Of a DNA stretch of 64,000 nt, positions 1 to 8,533 are shown one piece after another. This stretch comes from Oceanicola sp. (GTDB taxonomy: Bacteria > Pseudomonadota > Alphaproteobacteria > Rhodobacterales > Rhodobacteraceae). Under the pieces are notes generated by a model, which saw only the letters and a program-made list of their open reading frames with translations, made no database searches and was not told the DNA's origin. A program made the translations under genes and the position numbers. The stretch covers positions 1-64,000 of the forward strand of contig JAKVBK010000014.1 of assembly GCA_022447275.1 (NCBI GenBank), given 5' to 3'. Within the stretch, counting starts at the first letter, position 1. Every line of letters starts with the position of its first letter.

Positions 1-1
1 A

Positions 2-217
2 GTTTGCCGGAAGATATTCTTTTTGCATTTGCTAGGCACGGTGGGGCTTTATTACGTTCTGTTGAGTGCCACAATCATTACATCAGAGGGAACATACTAT
101 AGAGTAGGCTTATTGGTATTTCCACCTGTCCTTCCATTTCTTGCAGCATGTACGAGTGCCGCTACCGCATACAACTTACTTCATCTAATTCCACTGAAGA
201 AAAATAGGGAGGGGTGA
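2..217 (+). CDS. C-terminal end of a truncated hydrophobic protein
   Basis: The reading frame is open from the left edge of the window to a stop at 217, so this is probably the 3' end of a gene that starts outside. The visible ~71 residues contain two hydrophobic stretches separated by a short polar turn and end in a basic tail (LKKNREG), as expected for a small integral membrane protein. Codon use is A+T-rich compared with the rest of the window, which suggests acquired or fast-evolving DNA. A TTG at 23 could be an internal start, but no ribosome binding site supports it. No family is recognised. Confidence 0.45.
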   Translation, partial: VCRKIFFLHLLGTVGLYYVLLSATIITSEGTYYRVGLLVFPPVLPFLAACTSAATAYNLLHLIPLKKNREG

Positions 218-489
218 AAACGTCTGATCACTGAGGCGTACCCTCAAACCAAAGGCCGCACGCCGTTGTCCCGCTGCACAGAACCGCTCACATAAGGCTT
301 CGAGCGTGCTATGAGGGAGGCTTGAGAAGGAACGTGATGTCTCGCCAATGTCAAAGAAGGGGAAATGGGTGAGGTCTGCTTGCGCCATAGCGTTTCGCAT
401 TCTGGCGTAAGATCGGACATTCCACTTTCGGACTGGGGACCGACATGCTTCAGTAAATGCATGTGTGGCGCATACGGGGGACGCGGGCG
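218..489. other. Gene-free stretch of atypical composition
   Basis: Two overlapping minus-strand frames run through here (185-559 and 244-462), but neither encodes a recognisable domain and they compete with each other. Base composition is intermediate between the A+T-rich left end and the GC-rich core. It may be decayed coding DNA. No tRNA, terminator or clear promoter is seen. Confidence 0.35.
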
Positions 490-1083
490 ATGATGAACTG
501 GCTGGAAGACAATTGGCCAAAATCGACACTTCCCCTTGCACTCGTGTCTTTGGTGGCATTGAGCTTCACGCTTCTACCGCAGAACGTGGCCCTCTTTCTG
601 ATCGCTGTTCAAACGCCGATCTACTTCTTGCATCAATTTGAGGAATATATCCGGCCCGGTGGGTTTGTTGCATTCTTCAACAAGAACATGTTGGGCTCGA
701 ACCGTACGGATTGGCCACTCACCAAAACGGGGTCATTCTGGATCAACATTCCCTACATCTACGTCGCGTTTCCGGTGTCAGCCGTTCTGGCAGGTAGCAT
801 CAGCCTGTCGTTCGGCGTTTGGACAGTTTACTTCTCTATCCTGAACGCCGCTTCGCATGTGGGGATGTTCTTCAGATTGGGCTACAATCCGGGCGTCGTT
901 GTCAGCGCGACGCTCAACATCCCGGTGGGCGTCTTCACGCTTTGGTACCTCAGCACCCATGGCCTGATCTCGGCGCAGGCGCATATGGTTGGCTTTGCAA
1001 TTGCATTGGTCATGCAAGGATCATTGATGCTGTGGGGATTTAAAGTTCTCAAACCCAAGATTGCCGCTGCGCAGGGGAAATAG
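490..1083 (+). CDS. HXXEE domain-containing membrane protein
   Basis: A 197-residue polytopic membrane protein of unknown function. It carries the motif that names the HXXEE family, H48-Q-F-E51-E52, at the end of a hydrophobic segment, and a second conserved-looking stretch around NAASHVGMFFR. About five hydrophobic segments are visible. The start at 490 is preferred over the in-frame ATG at 457 because a GGGGGACG-like ribosome binding site precedes it and the extra 11 residues are basic and unlike a membrane protein N-terminus. The invariant H and E residues could bind a metal, but that is inference. It stands alone, with the next gene 150 bp away on the same strand. Confidence 0.75.
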   Translation: MMNWLEDNWPKSTLPLALVSLVALSFTLLPQNVALFLIAVQTPIYFLHQFEEYIRPGGFVAFFNKNMLGSNRTDWPLTKTGSFWINIPYIYVAFPVSAVLAGSISLSFGVWTVYFSILNAASHVGMFFRLGYNPGVVVSATLNIPVGVFTLWYLSTHGLISAQAHMVGFAIALVMQGSLMLWGFKVLKPKIAAAQGK

Positions 1084-1236
1084 GGCCCCTGGGGCATTGT
1101 CAGTGGGCAGGGTTTCCAAAGGCCCCTGCGAGAGGGTGTGAGAACGGACAGGCTGTGCTAGAGTGATATGGGGCAGGGACGCGCACTCGGTGCGCGCACG
1201 CTGCGGCAGATCGTGCCAAGCGGAGGGGTTTGAGCC

Positions 1237-1701
1237 ATGCGCATTACAGCCATCGCAGTTGTGTCACTTATCCTGGCGTTGGGCCTATCGTGGCTGGTGG
1301 CCCCGTTGCTGCAGCCCGCTGAATTCAATCATGCCATGGCCCTGCGCACGGTGGCAAAAATTGATGACATCCGCAGCAGGGCGGTTTTGGATTCCAATGA
1401 TGTGCCGACGGGCAGATATACGCGATTTGCCGATCTCACCTACCAGGACAATCAGGGCGAAAAGGCCTCCGTCAGTGTGACTGTGACAGATGCCTTCCAT
1501 GCCCAGTACGCGCCCGGTGATGCGTTGACGATTTCCTATGACGCCTCCGATCTGAACCAAGTGGATTTCCCCGGCAAGGCAGCGCCGCCAACGGCCTTTC
1601 AGCTTGCGTTCATTCTGAGCATTGTGCTCGCAATGGTCATTTTTCTGGCGTTGTTATTCCTATTGCCAGGCCGGGCAAAAGCTGACGATCACTCCGCGTA
1701 G
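1237..1701 (+). CDS. Small membrane protein with DUF3592-like layout
   Basis: A 154-residue protein with one hydrophobic segment at the N-terminus (about residues 4-24), an extracytoplasmic domain of ~95 residues and a second hydrophobic segment (about 122-145) before a charged tail. The middle domain has the look of DUF3592 proteins: a stretch on maintaining a polar beta-rich region that ends in YAPGDALTISYD. This resemblance is by eye only. The 3' end overlaps the convergent gene by 13 bp. Function unknown. Confidence 0.6.
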   Translation: MRITAIAVVSLILALGLSWLVAPLLQPAEFNHAMALRTVAKIDDIRSRAVLDSNDVPTGRYTRFADLTYQDNQGEKASVSVTVTDAFHAQYAPGDALTISYDASDLNQVDFPGKAAPPTAFQLAFILSIVLAMVIFLALLFLLPGRAKADDHSA

Positions 1702-2561
1702 AGGCCTTCCATGAGTTCATGCATGTACAGGGCCACAAACCGGGCTTGATCGCCGCTTAGGTTTTCCAGAAGCTGCCAGTCCAATTTCAAGGTGTCGCAG
1801 ACGTTTTCAGGCGTCTTGTCGCCGTCATACCACGCAGCTTCAAGGCCAGCTTTGTTTGGATGATCGGCGGCAAGGCGGTCAAGTTCGGCATTTGCGATGC
1901 CTTGCGCGATTTCGAGGCCTTGGCCCTGCAGTTGCAATTGCGCGCCTGTGTCCAGCCAGAAGTGTCGGATCGCGTCGCGGTGATACTGCAGGAATGTGTG
2001 TAGCGATTTGGCATCCAATGCCTGTAGCGCACCAAACCGGGTATAGAGGGCATCGCGGCGGTTGCTGGTCGGTTGGCGCACCGAAATGTAAGCTTGGCCG
2101 GTGTCTAGGCACTCTTCGATCCCCTTTTCGGAGACAGCGAGAAGGGCCTTCTGTAGAATGGCTTGATACTGAACAAGATCGTCGATCGGCAGTCGGCTTG
2201 CCCCCTCAGACGACAAGAGCATCAAGCGCCCGCGTAAAGCGCCCATCACATCCTGATAAGACTGCAGGGTGACGTTGCCGTTTTCCTTCACGCTCACCTG
2301 GCCTTTGTAGCTGCGCACAAGGAAATCCCGGATGTCGGGGTCGAGGAATGTCTTTTTCAGGTGGTCTGCATAAACGCCCTGAGCATTGCCTGAAAAGCCA
2401 TAGTCCCCTGCGATCTCTGGCAACAAGGTCTCTGAACTGGCCAAAACCTTGAACATCGCCTCAAGCGCGGCGGCGGCGGGCTCTTCTGGATCATTGCTCT
2501 GGGCGTTGGCCACAGTGATGCAGGTGAGGATTGCAATGAAAATGCTGGCTAAAAACCTCAT
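1689..2561 (-). CDS. Exported protein of unknown function
   Basis: A 290-residue protein with a typical cleavable signal peptide (about residues 1-20, ending ANAQS), so it is probably periplasmic. The mature part is mostly helical, with two Cys residues (in IEECLD and ENVCDTL) that could form a disulfide after export. I recognise no catalytic motif or named domain. It overlaps the convergent gene at 1237-1701 by 13 bp. Codon use matches the core genome, so it is likely a real gene of the group rather than a recent arrival. Confidence 0.65.
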   Translation of the reverse strand: MRFLASIFIAILTCITVANAQSNDPEEPAAAALEAMFKVLASSETLLPEIAGDYGFSGNAQGVYADHLKKTFLDPDIRDFLVRSYKGQVSVKENGNVTLQSYQDVMGALRGRLMLLSSEGASRLPIDDLVQYQAILQKALLAVSEKGIEECLDTGQAYISVRQPTSNRRDALYTRFGALQALDAKSLHTFLQYHRDAIRHFWLDTGAQLQLQGQGLEIAQGIANAELDRLAADHPNKAGLEAAWYDGDKTPENVCDTLKLDWQLLENLSGDQARFVALYMHELMEGLYAE

Positions 2562-2790
2562 GATTGGCTCCCGTTGGCGCCTGTACGCGCCGTTTTATGA
2601 AATGTGTGGAATAGCGCGGACGCCCCGGGCTGCACGAAGAGGGCGAACCGCCCGGCTCTGAGTAAAAGGCCTCTGCGGAAAACACGGTGGCAAAGTGTGA
2701 CATGCTTAAGAAAAACAGGTATCTGTTTGTGCCCGCGCAAGCGGGCGCTGAGCACCGGAAGCAGGTTGAATAGGCCAAGTTGCATCGCGT

Positions 2791-3117
2791 CTACCTAAAC
2801 AGAAAGAAGCTGGCATAGGACAGCATCCCTACTACAAAGACAAAGCCCGCCCCTTTGATGCGCGCTCCGAGCGGCATGGCCACGGTATCTGGCTCCCGGT
2901 TGCTGAGCGTCCACATCAAGGCCCCCACCCCGAAGGACAGTGCCAGAAGCGGTGATATCAGCAAACCAGCCATGATTATGAACGCGATCGCCACTTCCAA
3001 TCCAGATGGATCGGCGCGCGGACTGATATCAGGGGCGTATGGAAGCGCAAGATAGAAAGCCCCAGAGGCGAGCAGCGCTAGGGCAGTCGCAATCCAAAGC
3101 TGCATTTTATAAGGCAT
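2791..3117 (-). CDS. Small three-helix membrane protein, unknown function
   Basis: A 108-residue hydrophobic protein with three membrane segments (about residues 6-24, 42-70 and 88-107). The frame is open further upstream to 3306, but the ATG at 3117 is chosen because a strong purine-rich ribosome binding site (GAGGGGGAGAGGG) lies just before it and the upstream extension is Pro/Arg-rich and non-membrane. No family is recognised. Confidence 0.55.
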   Translation of the reverse strand: MPYKMQLWIATALALLASGAFYLALPYAPDISPRADPSGLEVAIAFIIMAGLLISPLLALSFGVGALMWTLSNREPDTVAMPLGARIKGAGFVFVVGMLSYASFFLFR

Positions 3118-3429
3118 TTTCCCTCTCCCCCTCGTCCCAAAGCAGTTTGAGGCACTGTCACGTGTTCTGTCAAATCCCCTGCTGAAACGGGCATACCCCA
3201 GCGTTGCGATGCGAAAGGGCAGGAGATGCGAAGGGGCGCCGAAGGCGCGGTTTGGAAAGGGTCCCTTTTGAGATGTCGCTGGCGGACAGCTGAAACTGCC
3301 TGCCACGCACGAGGGGTTGTAGGTTTACCATACAAAGCTGCACTGGGCCCGCTCCCACTGTGGGGCGGGCGCCTCGCTGACAAGCCGCTGCGCGTGCGCC
3401 GCGCTGTGATGGGCCAGCGGGCCCGCGGT
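3118..3429. other. Gene-free stretch
   Basis: Frames in this 312-bp interval are Arg/Pro/Ala-rich shadows without recognisable domains. A GC-rich imperfect hairpin at 3349-3372 (GCCCGC against GCGGGC with inner CCC/GGG) lies downstream of the minus-strand PLP enzyme and may help end its transcript, but it has no T-run. Nothing else is seen. Confidence 0.4.
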
Positions 3430-4677
3430 TCAGTTCAACATGTCCTGCATGGCAGCGAGGAAGCGCGCCACCTCTGCCTCGGAATTGTAGTGGCAAAGAG
3501 ACACGCGCACAGCCGATGGCAAGCCCAGTGGCTGCAGGATGTTCCCAGAGTAGTGATCGGCTTTGCGGATATGGGTGCGGATGCCTTGCGCATTGAGCTT
3601 TTCCACCACGTCGCCCGCATCGATGCCTTCCACATCCATGCAGACAAGCCCTTCGCGGGCCGGGTTGTCGACGCCGCCAATGATGGTGACGCGTGGCATC
3701 TCTGCCAGCCCGGGCAGGTTGCCGGTGCCATGCAGCATGGCCTGTGTCAGGCTGGCTTCATGGGCATGGATTGCAGCCCCTGCCGCTTCGATCCGGCCCC
3801 GCGGCGTCTCTGCATCTGAAACGGCGCTGCCGAGCCAGTCGAGATAGGCCACCATGTCGCGGAACGTGGCATAGGCGCCCGCATCGCGCGTGCCCAATTC
3901 CCAAGGTTCGCCCGGCGCGCCGACAAGATGGTCATGGGCCAGCGCGGCCAGTCTGTCGGAGGCCCAAGCCACGCCATAGCCATGGCGCGAAAAGCACTTG
4001 TAGGGCGAGATCACATAGCCATCCACATCGTAGCCCGAGATATCGATCCGGCCGTGGGCCGCGTGCTGGATACCGTCGACAATAATAAAGCAGTCCGGGC
4101 TGACCGCGCGGATCGCAGCGGCCACACCGGCCACGTCGACCCCCATGCCCGTCACCGGTGAGGTGTGCAGGATGGTGGCCACGCGGGTGTCTGCAGTCAC
4201 AGCTTGTGCATATGCCGCGGGCTGAATCGTGCCTGTGGCGTCATCATGGGCGATCACCACATGACGCTTTCCGCCGGGCTGTGCCCATTTCTCTGCCGCT
4301 GACCGTGTGGCCGGGTGCTCCAGCGAGCTGCTCAGCACGATGCCGTCTGCCGGCGTCGCCATGCAGGCGGTCCGGATCAGGCGGAAGATCAGTTCGGTGC
4401 CGCTTTCGCCCACCAGAACGGTGCCCTCGGGGGCGTTGAAAAACAGCCGCATGTCCTGCTTAGCTTCTTCGATGAGGCGTTGCAGCGCTTGGCCCGCCGG
4501 GTTGTCGCGGCCCGGGTTGTCTGGCATCGCGGCAAAAAAGCCGGAGGTTTCGACGACAGATTTCAGCGTCAGCGCGCCGCCGGCATTCTCAAAAAAGATC
4601 CGAGGCCCCTGATAGGGGCAGGCATCCACATGGGCAAAGCGGTCCCGGACGGCGGTGAGCGTATCTGTATCGAACAT
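3430..4677 (-). CDS. Class-V PLP-dependent enzyme, cysteine desulfurase-like
   Basis: A 415-residue aminotransferase class-V fold protein related to cysteine desulfurases and selenocysteine lyases. Family landmarks are visible: SSSLEHPA (residues 117-124), the PLP ring-contacting Asp/His region IVDGIQHAAHG (about 199-209), and the Schiff-base lysine K227 in SPYKCFSRHG. The catalytic loop cysteine of true desulfurases is not obvious in the expected place, so the substrate is uncertain. It could belong to the cysteine desulfurase-like subfamily without Fe-S assembly genes, and none are nearby. mipZ lies 76 bp upstream of its start on the same strand. Confidence 0.8.
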   Translation of the reverse strand: MFDTDTLTAVRDRFAHVDACPYQGPRIFFENAGGALTLKSVVETSGFFAAMPDNPGRDNPAGQALQRLIEEAKQDMRLFFNAPEGTVLVGESGTELIFRLIRTACMATPADGIVLSSSLEHPATRSAAEKWAQPGGKRHVVIAHDDATGTIQPAAYAQAVTADTRVATILHTSPVTGMGVDVAGVAAAIRAVSPDCFIIVDGIQHAAHGRIDISGYDVDGYVISPYKCFSRHGYGVAWASDRLAALAHDHLVGAPGEPWELGTRDAGAYATFRDMVAYLDWLGSAVSDAETPRGRIEAAGAAIHAHEASLTQAMLHGTGNLPGLAEMPRVTIIGGVDNPAREGLVCMDVEGIDAGDVVEKLNAQGIRTHIRKADHYSGNILQPLGLPSAVRVSLCHYNSEAEVARFLAAMQDMLN

Positions 4678-4753
4678 GGGGCTTCCTGCGATGGTTGGCG
4701 CTGATCATGGCGCTGGGCGGACGGGCTGCAAGCCCAATTCAGGCATGCTCGGG

Positions 4754-5560
4754 TCAGAAGGTGACGCGCACGCCGGGCAGGCTGAGGTTTTTGAGAAGAT
4801 CGCGCACTTCCTGCCGGGCGGCGATGTTTGACAGGCTCAACCTGTCAGATTTCACGTCCTTGAGGTCAAGCAGGGTGATCCCCCGTGGGAACAGCTCGCG
4901 GAAGATCACACGCTCGGAAAAGCCCGGCTCCACCCGAAAGCCAATCCGCTTGGACAGGGTTTTCAGCGCATCCCCCACCTTGCGCTTGTTGATCATCTGC
5001 TGGGGCCCCAGCCGGTTGCGCACGACGATCCAGTCCATGGCCTCAAGGCCTGCTTGCGCGCGCATCTGGCGGGCATGCCAGACCATTTCGGAATAGACAG
5101 AGGGGCCCTGCACGGCGCCATTGTCCGGGTTCAGCCGGGCCAGCATGTCAAAATCGACGAAGCTGTCATTCATCGGCGTGACCAGCGTATTTGCGAGGGA
5201 ATGGGCCACCTGGCTGAGGCGCGTATGGGATCCCGGGCAGTCGATCAGGATGAAATCATGGGTGCTGGCATCGGCCACAGCCCGCCCCAGGCGCACATCA
5301 TAGGCATTTTCGCCCGGCGGAACCTCAGCTTCCGGCACATCCGGCAGTTCGATCAGATCCGGAATGGCCAGCGTTACGCCTTCGCGGGCACACATGGCGC
5401 GGCGGTTTTCAATAAAGCGGCCAAAGGATCGCTGTCGCAGGTCCAGATCCAGAACGGCCACGCGGTGGCCCATCCGCGCCAACGCAGTGGAAATATGGAT
5501 CGAGACGGTGGACTTGCCGGCACCGCCCTTTTCGTTTCCGACAACAATGTAATGGGGCAT
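4754..5560 (-). CDS. mipZ: Division-site positioning ATPase MipZ
   Basis: A 268-residue ParA/MinD-superfamily ATPase. The N-terminus starts directly with the deviant Walker A, K11-GGAGKST18, followed by the Walker A' region VAVLDLDLRQRSFGRF and Walker B FILIDCPG. In Caulobacter and relatives MipZ dimers bound near ParB/parS inhibit FtsZ and so confine division to mid-cell. The length and the FGRFIENR segment match that family rather than ParA. The frame extends to 5872, but the extension is low-complexity and the ATG at 5560 gives the normal N-terminus. Divergent from ffh. Confidence 0.92.
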   Translation of the reverse strand: MPHYIVVGNEKGGAGKSTVSIHISTALARMGHRVAVLDLDLRQRSFGRFIENRRAMCAREGVTLAIPDLIELPDVPEAEVPPGENAYDVRLGRAVADASTHDFILIDCPGSHTRLSQVAHSLANTLVTPMNDSFVDFDMLARLNPDNGAVQGPSVYSEMVWHARQMRAQAGLEAMDWIVVRNRLGPQQMINKRKVGDALKTLSKRIGFRVEPGFSERVIFRELFPRGITLLDLKDVKSDRLSLSNIAARQEVRDLLKNLSLPGVRVTF

Positions 5561-5908
5561 GGGCGCATCCGGATCAGGTTTCGCGGCTGCTTCTAGACCC
5601 GCTGAAGGGGAGGGAAAAGAGGGGCGCAGCCTTTTGTGCGCCAAAGCGCCGTTTTGCCTGTGCACACAGGGCTGAGATGTGCTGCGGGGTTGACTCCTGA
5701 GCAAAGCCCCGATAGCTGCTCGCCGTAACCCCGGAAGCCCATACTGCTTCCGGTCCCGGGTGCTGCCCGGGATCGCCCCCCACCAGCGCGTTGCGCCCGT
5801 GGGGGCTTTCGCGCTTTGGTTGGTCTTTTCGGGCCAAGGCATACGGGCAATCGGCGCCATGAATGGGGCCAAACGAGTGAAGCAATGCGCCTGAAGGAGG
5901 GCCGAGGC
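5561..5908. other. Structured gene-free region between mipZ and ffh
   Basis: No convincing gene. Several perfect hairpins sit in series on the ffh side: 5731-5753 (CCGGAAGC/GCTTCCGG), 5755-5771 (CCCGGG/CCCGGG) and about 5775-5806 (CCCCCAC/GTGGGGG followed by CTTTC). Further left are GGCGCA/TGCGCC and CCTGTG/CACAGG pairs. This could be a long ffh leader with an attenuator-like last hairpin, or a small RNA ending at ~5810. It does not show the 4.5S RNA core motif. Confidence 0.45.
5731..5806. promoter_or_regulatory. Hairpin array upstream of ffh
   Basis: Three stems in series, CCGGAAGC/GCTTCCGG, CCCGGG/CCCGGG and CCCCCAC/GTGGGGG, the last followed by CTTTC. The order resembles a leader ending in a weak terminator. 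No family can be assigned. Confidence 0.4.
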
Positions 5909-7399
5909 ATGTTTGAAAATCTATCCGAACGCCTCTCTGGGGTTTTTGACCGCCTGACCCGGCAGGGCGCGCTCAGCGAAGATGATGTCAAGACGGCCCT
6001 GCGCGAGGTGCGCGTGGCCTTGCTGGAGGCTGACGTTTCACTGCCGGTGACCCGAAGCTTCATCAAAGCGGTGCAGGCCAAGGCAACCGGCCAAGCAGTG
6101 ACCAAGTCGGTCACGCCGGGGCAGATGGTGGTCAAGATCGTCCATGACGAGCTGATCCATGTGCTGTCCGGCGAAGGTGAGCCGGGTCATCTCAAGGTCG
6201 ACAACCCGCCCGCGCCGATCCTGATGGTCGGCCTGCAGGGGGGCGGTAAGACAACCACCACCGCCAAGCTGGCGAAGCGCCTGAAGGAGCGGGACGGCAA
6301 GCGCGTGCTGATGGCGTCGCTCGACGTGAACCGCCCCGCCGCCATGGAGCAGTTGCAGATCTTGGGCACGCAGATTGGTGTGGATACTCTGCCGATTGTG
6401 CCGGGCCAGGATCCCGTTGCCATTGCCAAACGCGCCAAACAGCAGGCCACGATGGCAGGCTATGACGTCTACATGCTCGACACAGCAGGCCGCCTGTCCA
6501 TCGATGAGGAATTGATGGCACAGGTCGAAGCGGTGCGCGATGTGGCCAACCCCCGAGAGACGCTGCTTGTGGTCGACGGTCTGACCGGTCAGGACGCGGT
6601 CAACACGGCGCAGAATTTCGATGACCGGATTGGCATCACCGGCGTGGTGCTCACCCGTATGGACGGGGATGGGCGCGGCGGTGCTGCCCTCTCGATGCGC
6701 GCGGTGACTGGCAAGCCCATCAAATATGTGGGTCTGGGCGAAAAGCTGGAAAACCTCGAGGAATTCCACCCGGAACGCGTGGCGGGCCGGATCCTTGGCA
6801 TGGGCGACATCGTCAGCCTTGTGGAAAAGGCGCAGGCCACGCTGGAGGCCGAGCAGGCCGAGCGCATGATGAAGCGCTTCCAGAAAGGTCAGTTCAATAT
6901 GAACGATCTGCGCAACCAGCTTGATCAGATGATCAAGATGGGCGGCATGGAAGGCATGATGGGCATGTTGCCGGGCATGGGCAAAATGTCCAAGCAGATG
7001 GCTGGCGCCGGTGTGGATGACAAGATGCTCAAGCGCCAGATCGCGTTGATCCAGTCCATGACAAAGAAAGAACGCGCCAATCCCGCCTTGCTGCAAGCCT
7101 CGCGCAAGAAGCGGATTGCGGCGGGGGCAGGGCTCGAAGTTTCCGAATTGAACAAGCTTCTCAAAATGCACCGGCAGATGGCCGACATGATGAAGAAGAT
7201 GGGCAAGGGCGGCATGCTCAAGCAGGCCATGCGCGGCATGATGGGCAAAGGCGGCCCCGACATGGCCGCCATGCAGCAGAACATGGATCCCGCAGCGATG
7301 CAGAAGGCCGCAGCCGCCATGCAAAAGGGCGGCGGATTGCCCGGCTTGGGCGGGGGCGGCTTGCCGCCGGGCCTCGGGGGCTTTGGCAAGAAGAAATGA
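5909..7399 (+). CDS. ffh: Signal recognition particle GTPase Ffh
   Basis: A 496-residue SRP54 homologue that binds signal sequences of nascent membrane and exported proteins and docks ribosomes on FtsY. Visible parts: N domain (residues 1-~90, with ALLEADV), G domain with P-loop GLQGGGKTTT (108-117), DTAGR and TRMDGDGRGG, and a Met-rich M domain from ~residue 300 with many MxxM repeats and a Gly/Met/Lys-rich tail. The start at 5909 follows the ribosome binding site GGAGG and gives the standard MFENLSERL N-terminus. The stop overlaps the next ATG (ATGA), so translation of the following acetyltransferase is probably coupled. Confidence 0.97.
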   Translation: MFENLSERLSGVFDRLTRQGALSEDDVKTALREVRVALLEADVSLPVTRSFIKAVQAKATGQAVTKSVTPGQMVVKIVHDELIHVLSGEGEPGHLKVDNPPAPILMVGLQGGGKTTTTAKLAKRLKERDGKRVLMASLDVNRPAAMEQLQILGTQIGVDTLPIVPGQDPVAIAKRAKQQATMAGYDVYMLDTAGRLSIDEELMAQVEAVRDVANPRETLLVVDGLTGQDAVNTAQNFDDRIGITGVVLTRMDGDGRGGAALSMRAVTGKPIKYVGLGEKLENLEEFHPERVAGRILGMGDIVSLVEKAQATLEAEQAERMMKRFQKGQFNMNDLRNQLDQMIKMGGMEGMMGMLPGMGKMSKQMAGAGVDDKMLKRQIALIQSMTKKERANPALLQASRKKRIAAGAGLEVSELNKLLKMHRQMADMMKKMGKGGMLKQAMRGMMGKGGPDMAAMQQNMDPAAMQKAAAAMQKGGGLPGLGGGGLPPGLGGFGKKK

Positions 7400-7950
7400 G
7401 CCCCTACATGTCTTCCCCTCTGACACAGGCGCCCCGCCTGGAAACGGATCGCTTGATCCTGCGCAGCCCCGAGACCCGGGATGCGGAGGCCGTGATCGCG
7501 TTTTTGTTGGACAAGGAGCATTCCGAAGGGTTCGGTGGCGAAGACAATCGCGGCGATGCATGGCGTTGGTTTGCGCTCAACGTGGGCCACTGGCACATGC
7601 ACGGCTATGGCTATTTCACCGTTGCCCTGAAGGCCTGTGACACGCCTGTGGGCTTGTGCGGCGTCTGGAACCCCGAAGGCTGGCCCGAGCCCGAACTGGG
7701 CTGGGTGGTATTCGCGGATCACGCGCGCAAGGGCTATGGCCGCGAGGCTGCGGAACGGGCGCGGCTATGGGCCTATCAGGATTTGGGCCTGACGACGCTG
7801 ACATCGAACATCGTCCCGTCGAACGAAGCCTCCAAGGCGCTGGCCCGAGCGCTGGGCGCGCGGTACGAGCGCACCTATGTCAACATCGCCATGGGCGAGG
7901 ATGAGCTGTGGCGCCATCCCGCCCCGGCTGATCTTGCGACCGGAGTCTGA
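7396..7950 (+). CDS. GNAT acetyltransferase (first of three in tandem)
   Basis: A 184-residue GNAT protein of the RimJ/RimL-like type: it opens with the typical LETDRLILRSPETRD strand-helix and has the acetyl-CoA-binding region around DHARKGYGREAAERA, then NxxSxxLA (PSNEASKALARALGA). This subgroup often acetylates N-termini, ribosomal proteins or small amines, but the substrate cannot be read from the sequence. Its start overlaps the ffh stop by 4 bp, and it is followed 4 bp later by a second GNAT gene, so it belongs to the ffh-rpmE transcription block. Confidence 0.85.
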   Translation: MSPYMSSPLTQAPRLETDRLILRSPETRDAEAVIAFLLDKEHSEGFGGEDNRGDAWRWFALNVGHWHMHGYGYFTVALKACDTPVGLCGVWNPEGWPEPELGWVVFADHARKGYGREAAERARLWAYQDLGLTTLTSNIVPSNEASKALARALGARYERTYVNIAMGEDELWRHPAPADLATGV

Positions 7951-7954
7951 GCCC

Positions 7955-8533
7955 ATGGCCCATGAAGACATTCCGGTTTTGGAAACGGAGCGACTGGTCC
8001 TGCACGGCCCGGCGCCGGAGGATTACCCGAAATTTGCGGGCATGTTCGGCTCGCGCCATTCCCGTTTCATGGGCGGACCGCTCACGGAATATGAAACCTG
8101 GATGCTCTACGCCGCCGAGATTGGCCATTGGCGCATTCGCGGCTTTGGCATGTGGGTCATCGCTGACAAGAAAACCGGCGACAGTCTTGGTATGACAGGC
8201 GGCTGGTTCCCTGAAGGCTACCCGACGCCGGAATTGGCTTGGATGATCTGGCCCTCGGCACAGGGGCGGGGTGCCGGGCTCGAGGCTACGATGGCCGCGC
8301 GTCGCTGGCTCTATGAAACACAGGGCTGGGAAGGCGCTGTCAGTTTCCTTGATCCGAAGAACTACAAGGCGACGGATCTGGCCCGGCGGCTTGGGGCCCA
8401 GCTTGATGAGGGCGTGAAAGCGCCCGACAGCCGTGAAGTGGTGTTCCGCCATCCCAGCCGTGACGAAGTCGATGCAGCCGACGCTGCTGCCAATGCGCTG
8501 CTGCGCCCGCAGATCGAGAAGGAGCGGCAGTGA
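7955..8533 (+). CDS. GNAT acetyltransferase (second of three)
   Basis: A 192-residue GNAT protein similar in layout to its two neighbours: LETERLVLHGPAPEDY at the N-terminus, then a conserved aromatic/Gly core (WRIRGFGMWVI) and acetyl-CoA-binding loop (PSAQGRGAGLEA). The start at 7955 gives this family's normal N-terminus, and the longer frame from 7877 is not needed. Its last codons overlap the GTG of the third copy. The three copies differ too much in sequence to be recent duplicates, but share order and length. Substrate unknown. Confidence 0.85.
   Translation: MAHEDIPVLETERLVLHGPAPEDYPKFAGMFGSRHSRFMGGPLTEYETWMLYAAEIGHWRIRGFGMWVIADKKTGDSLGMTGGWFPEGYPTPELAWMIWPSAQGRGAGLEATMAARRWLYETQGWEGAVSFLDPKNYKATDLARRLGAQLDEGVKAPDSREVVFRHPSRDEVDAADAAANALLRPQIEKERQ

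Noticed and set aside
185..559. Minus-strand frames at 185-559 and 244-462
   Set aside because: They overlap each other, lack a ribosome binding site and recognisable domains. Could be decayed DNA, but not a gene I can support.
5640..5720. CTGAGA motif and GGGGTT upstream of ffh suggesting a TPP riboswitch
   Set aside because: The second conserved TPP-binding arm is absent.
6038..7561. Long minus-strand frame of 507 codons opposite ffh
   Set aside because: His/Gln/Ala/Leu-rich composition typical of antisense reading of a GC-rich gene; ffh on the other strand is certain.
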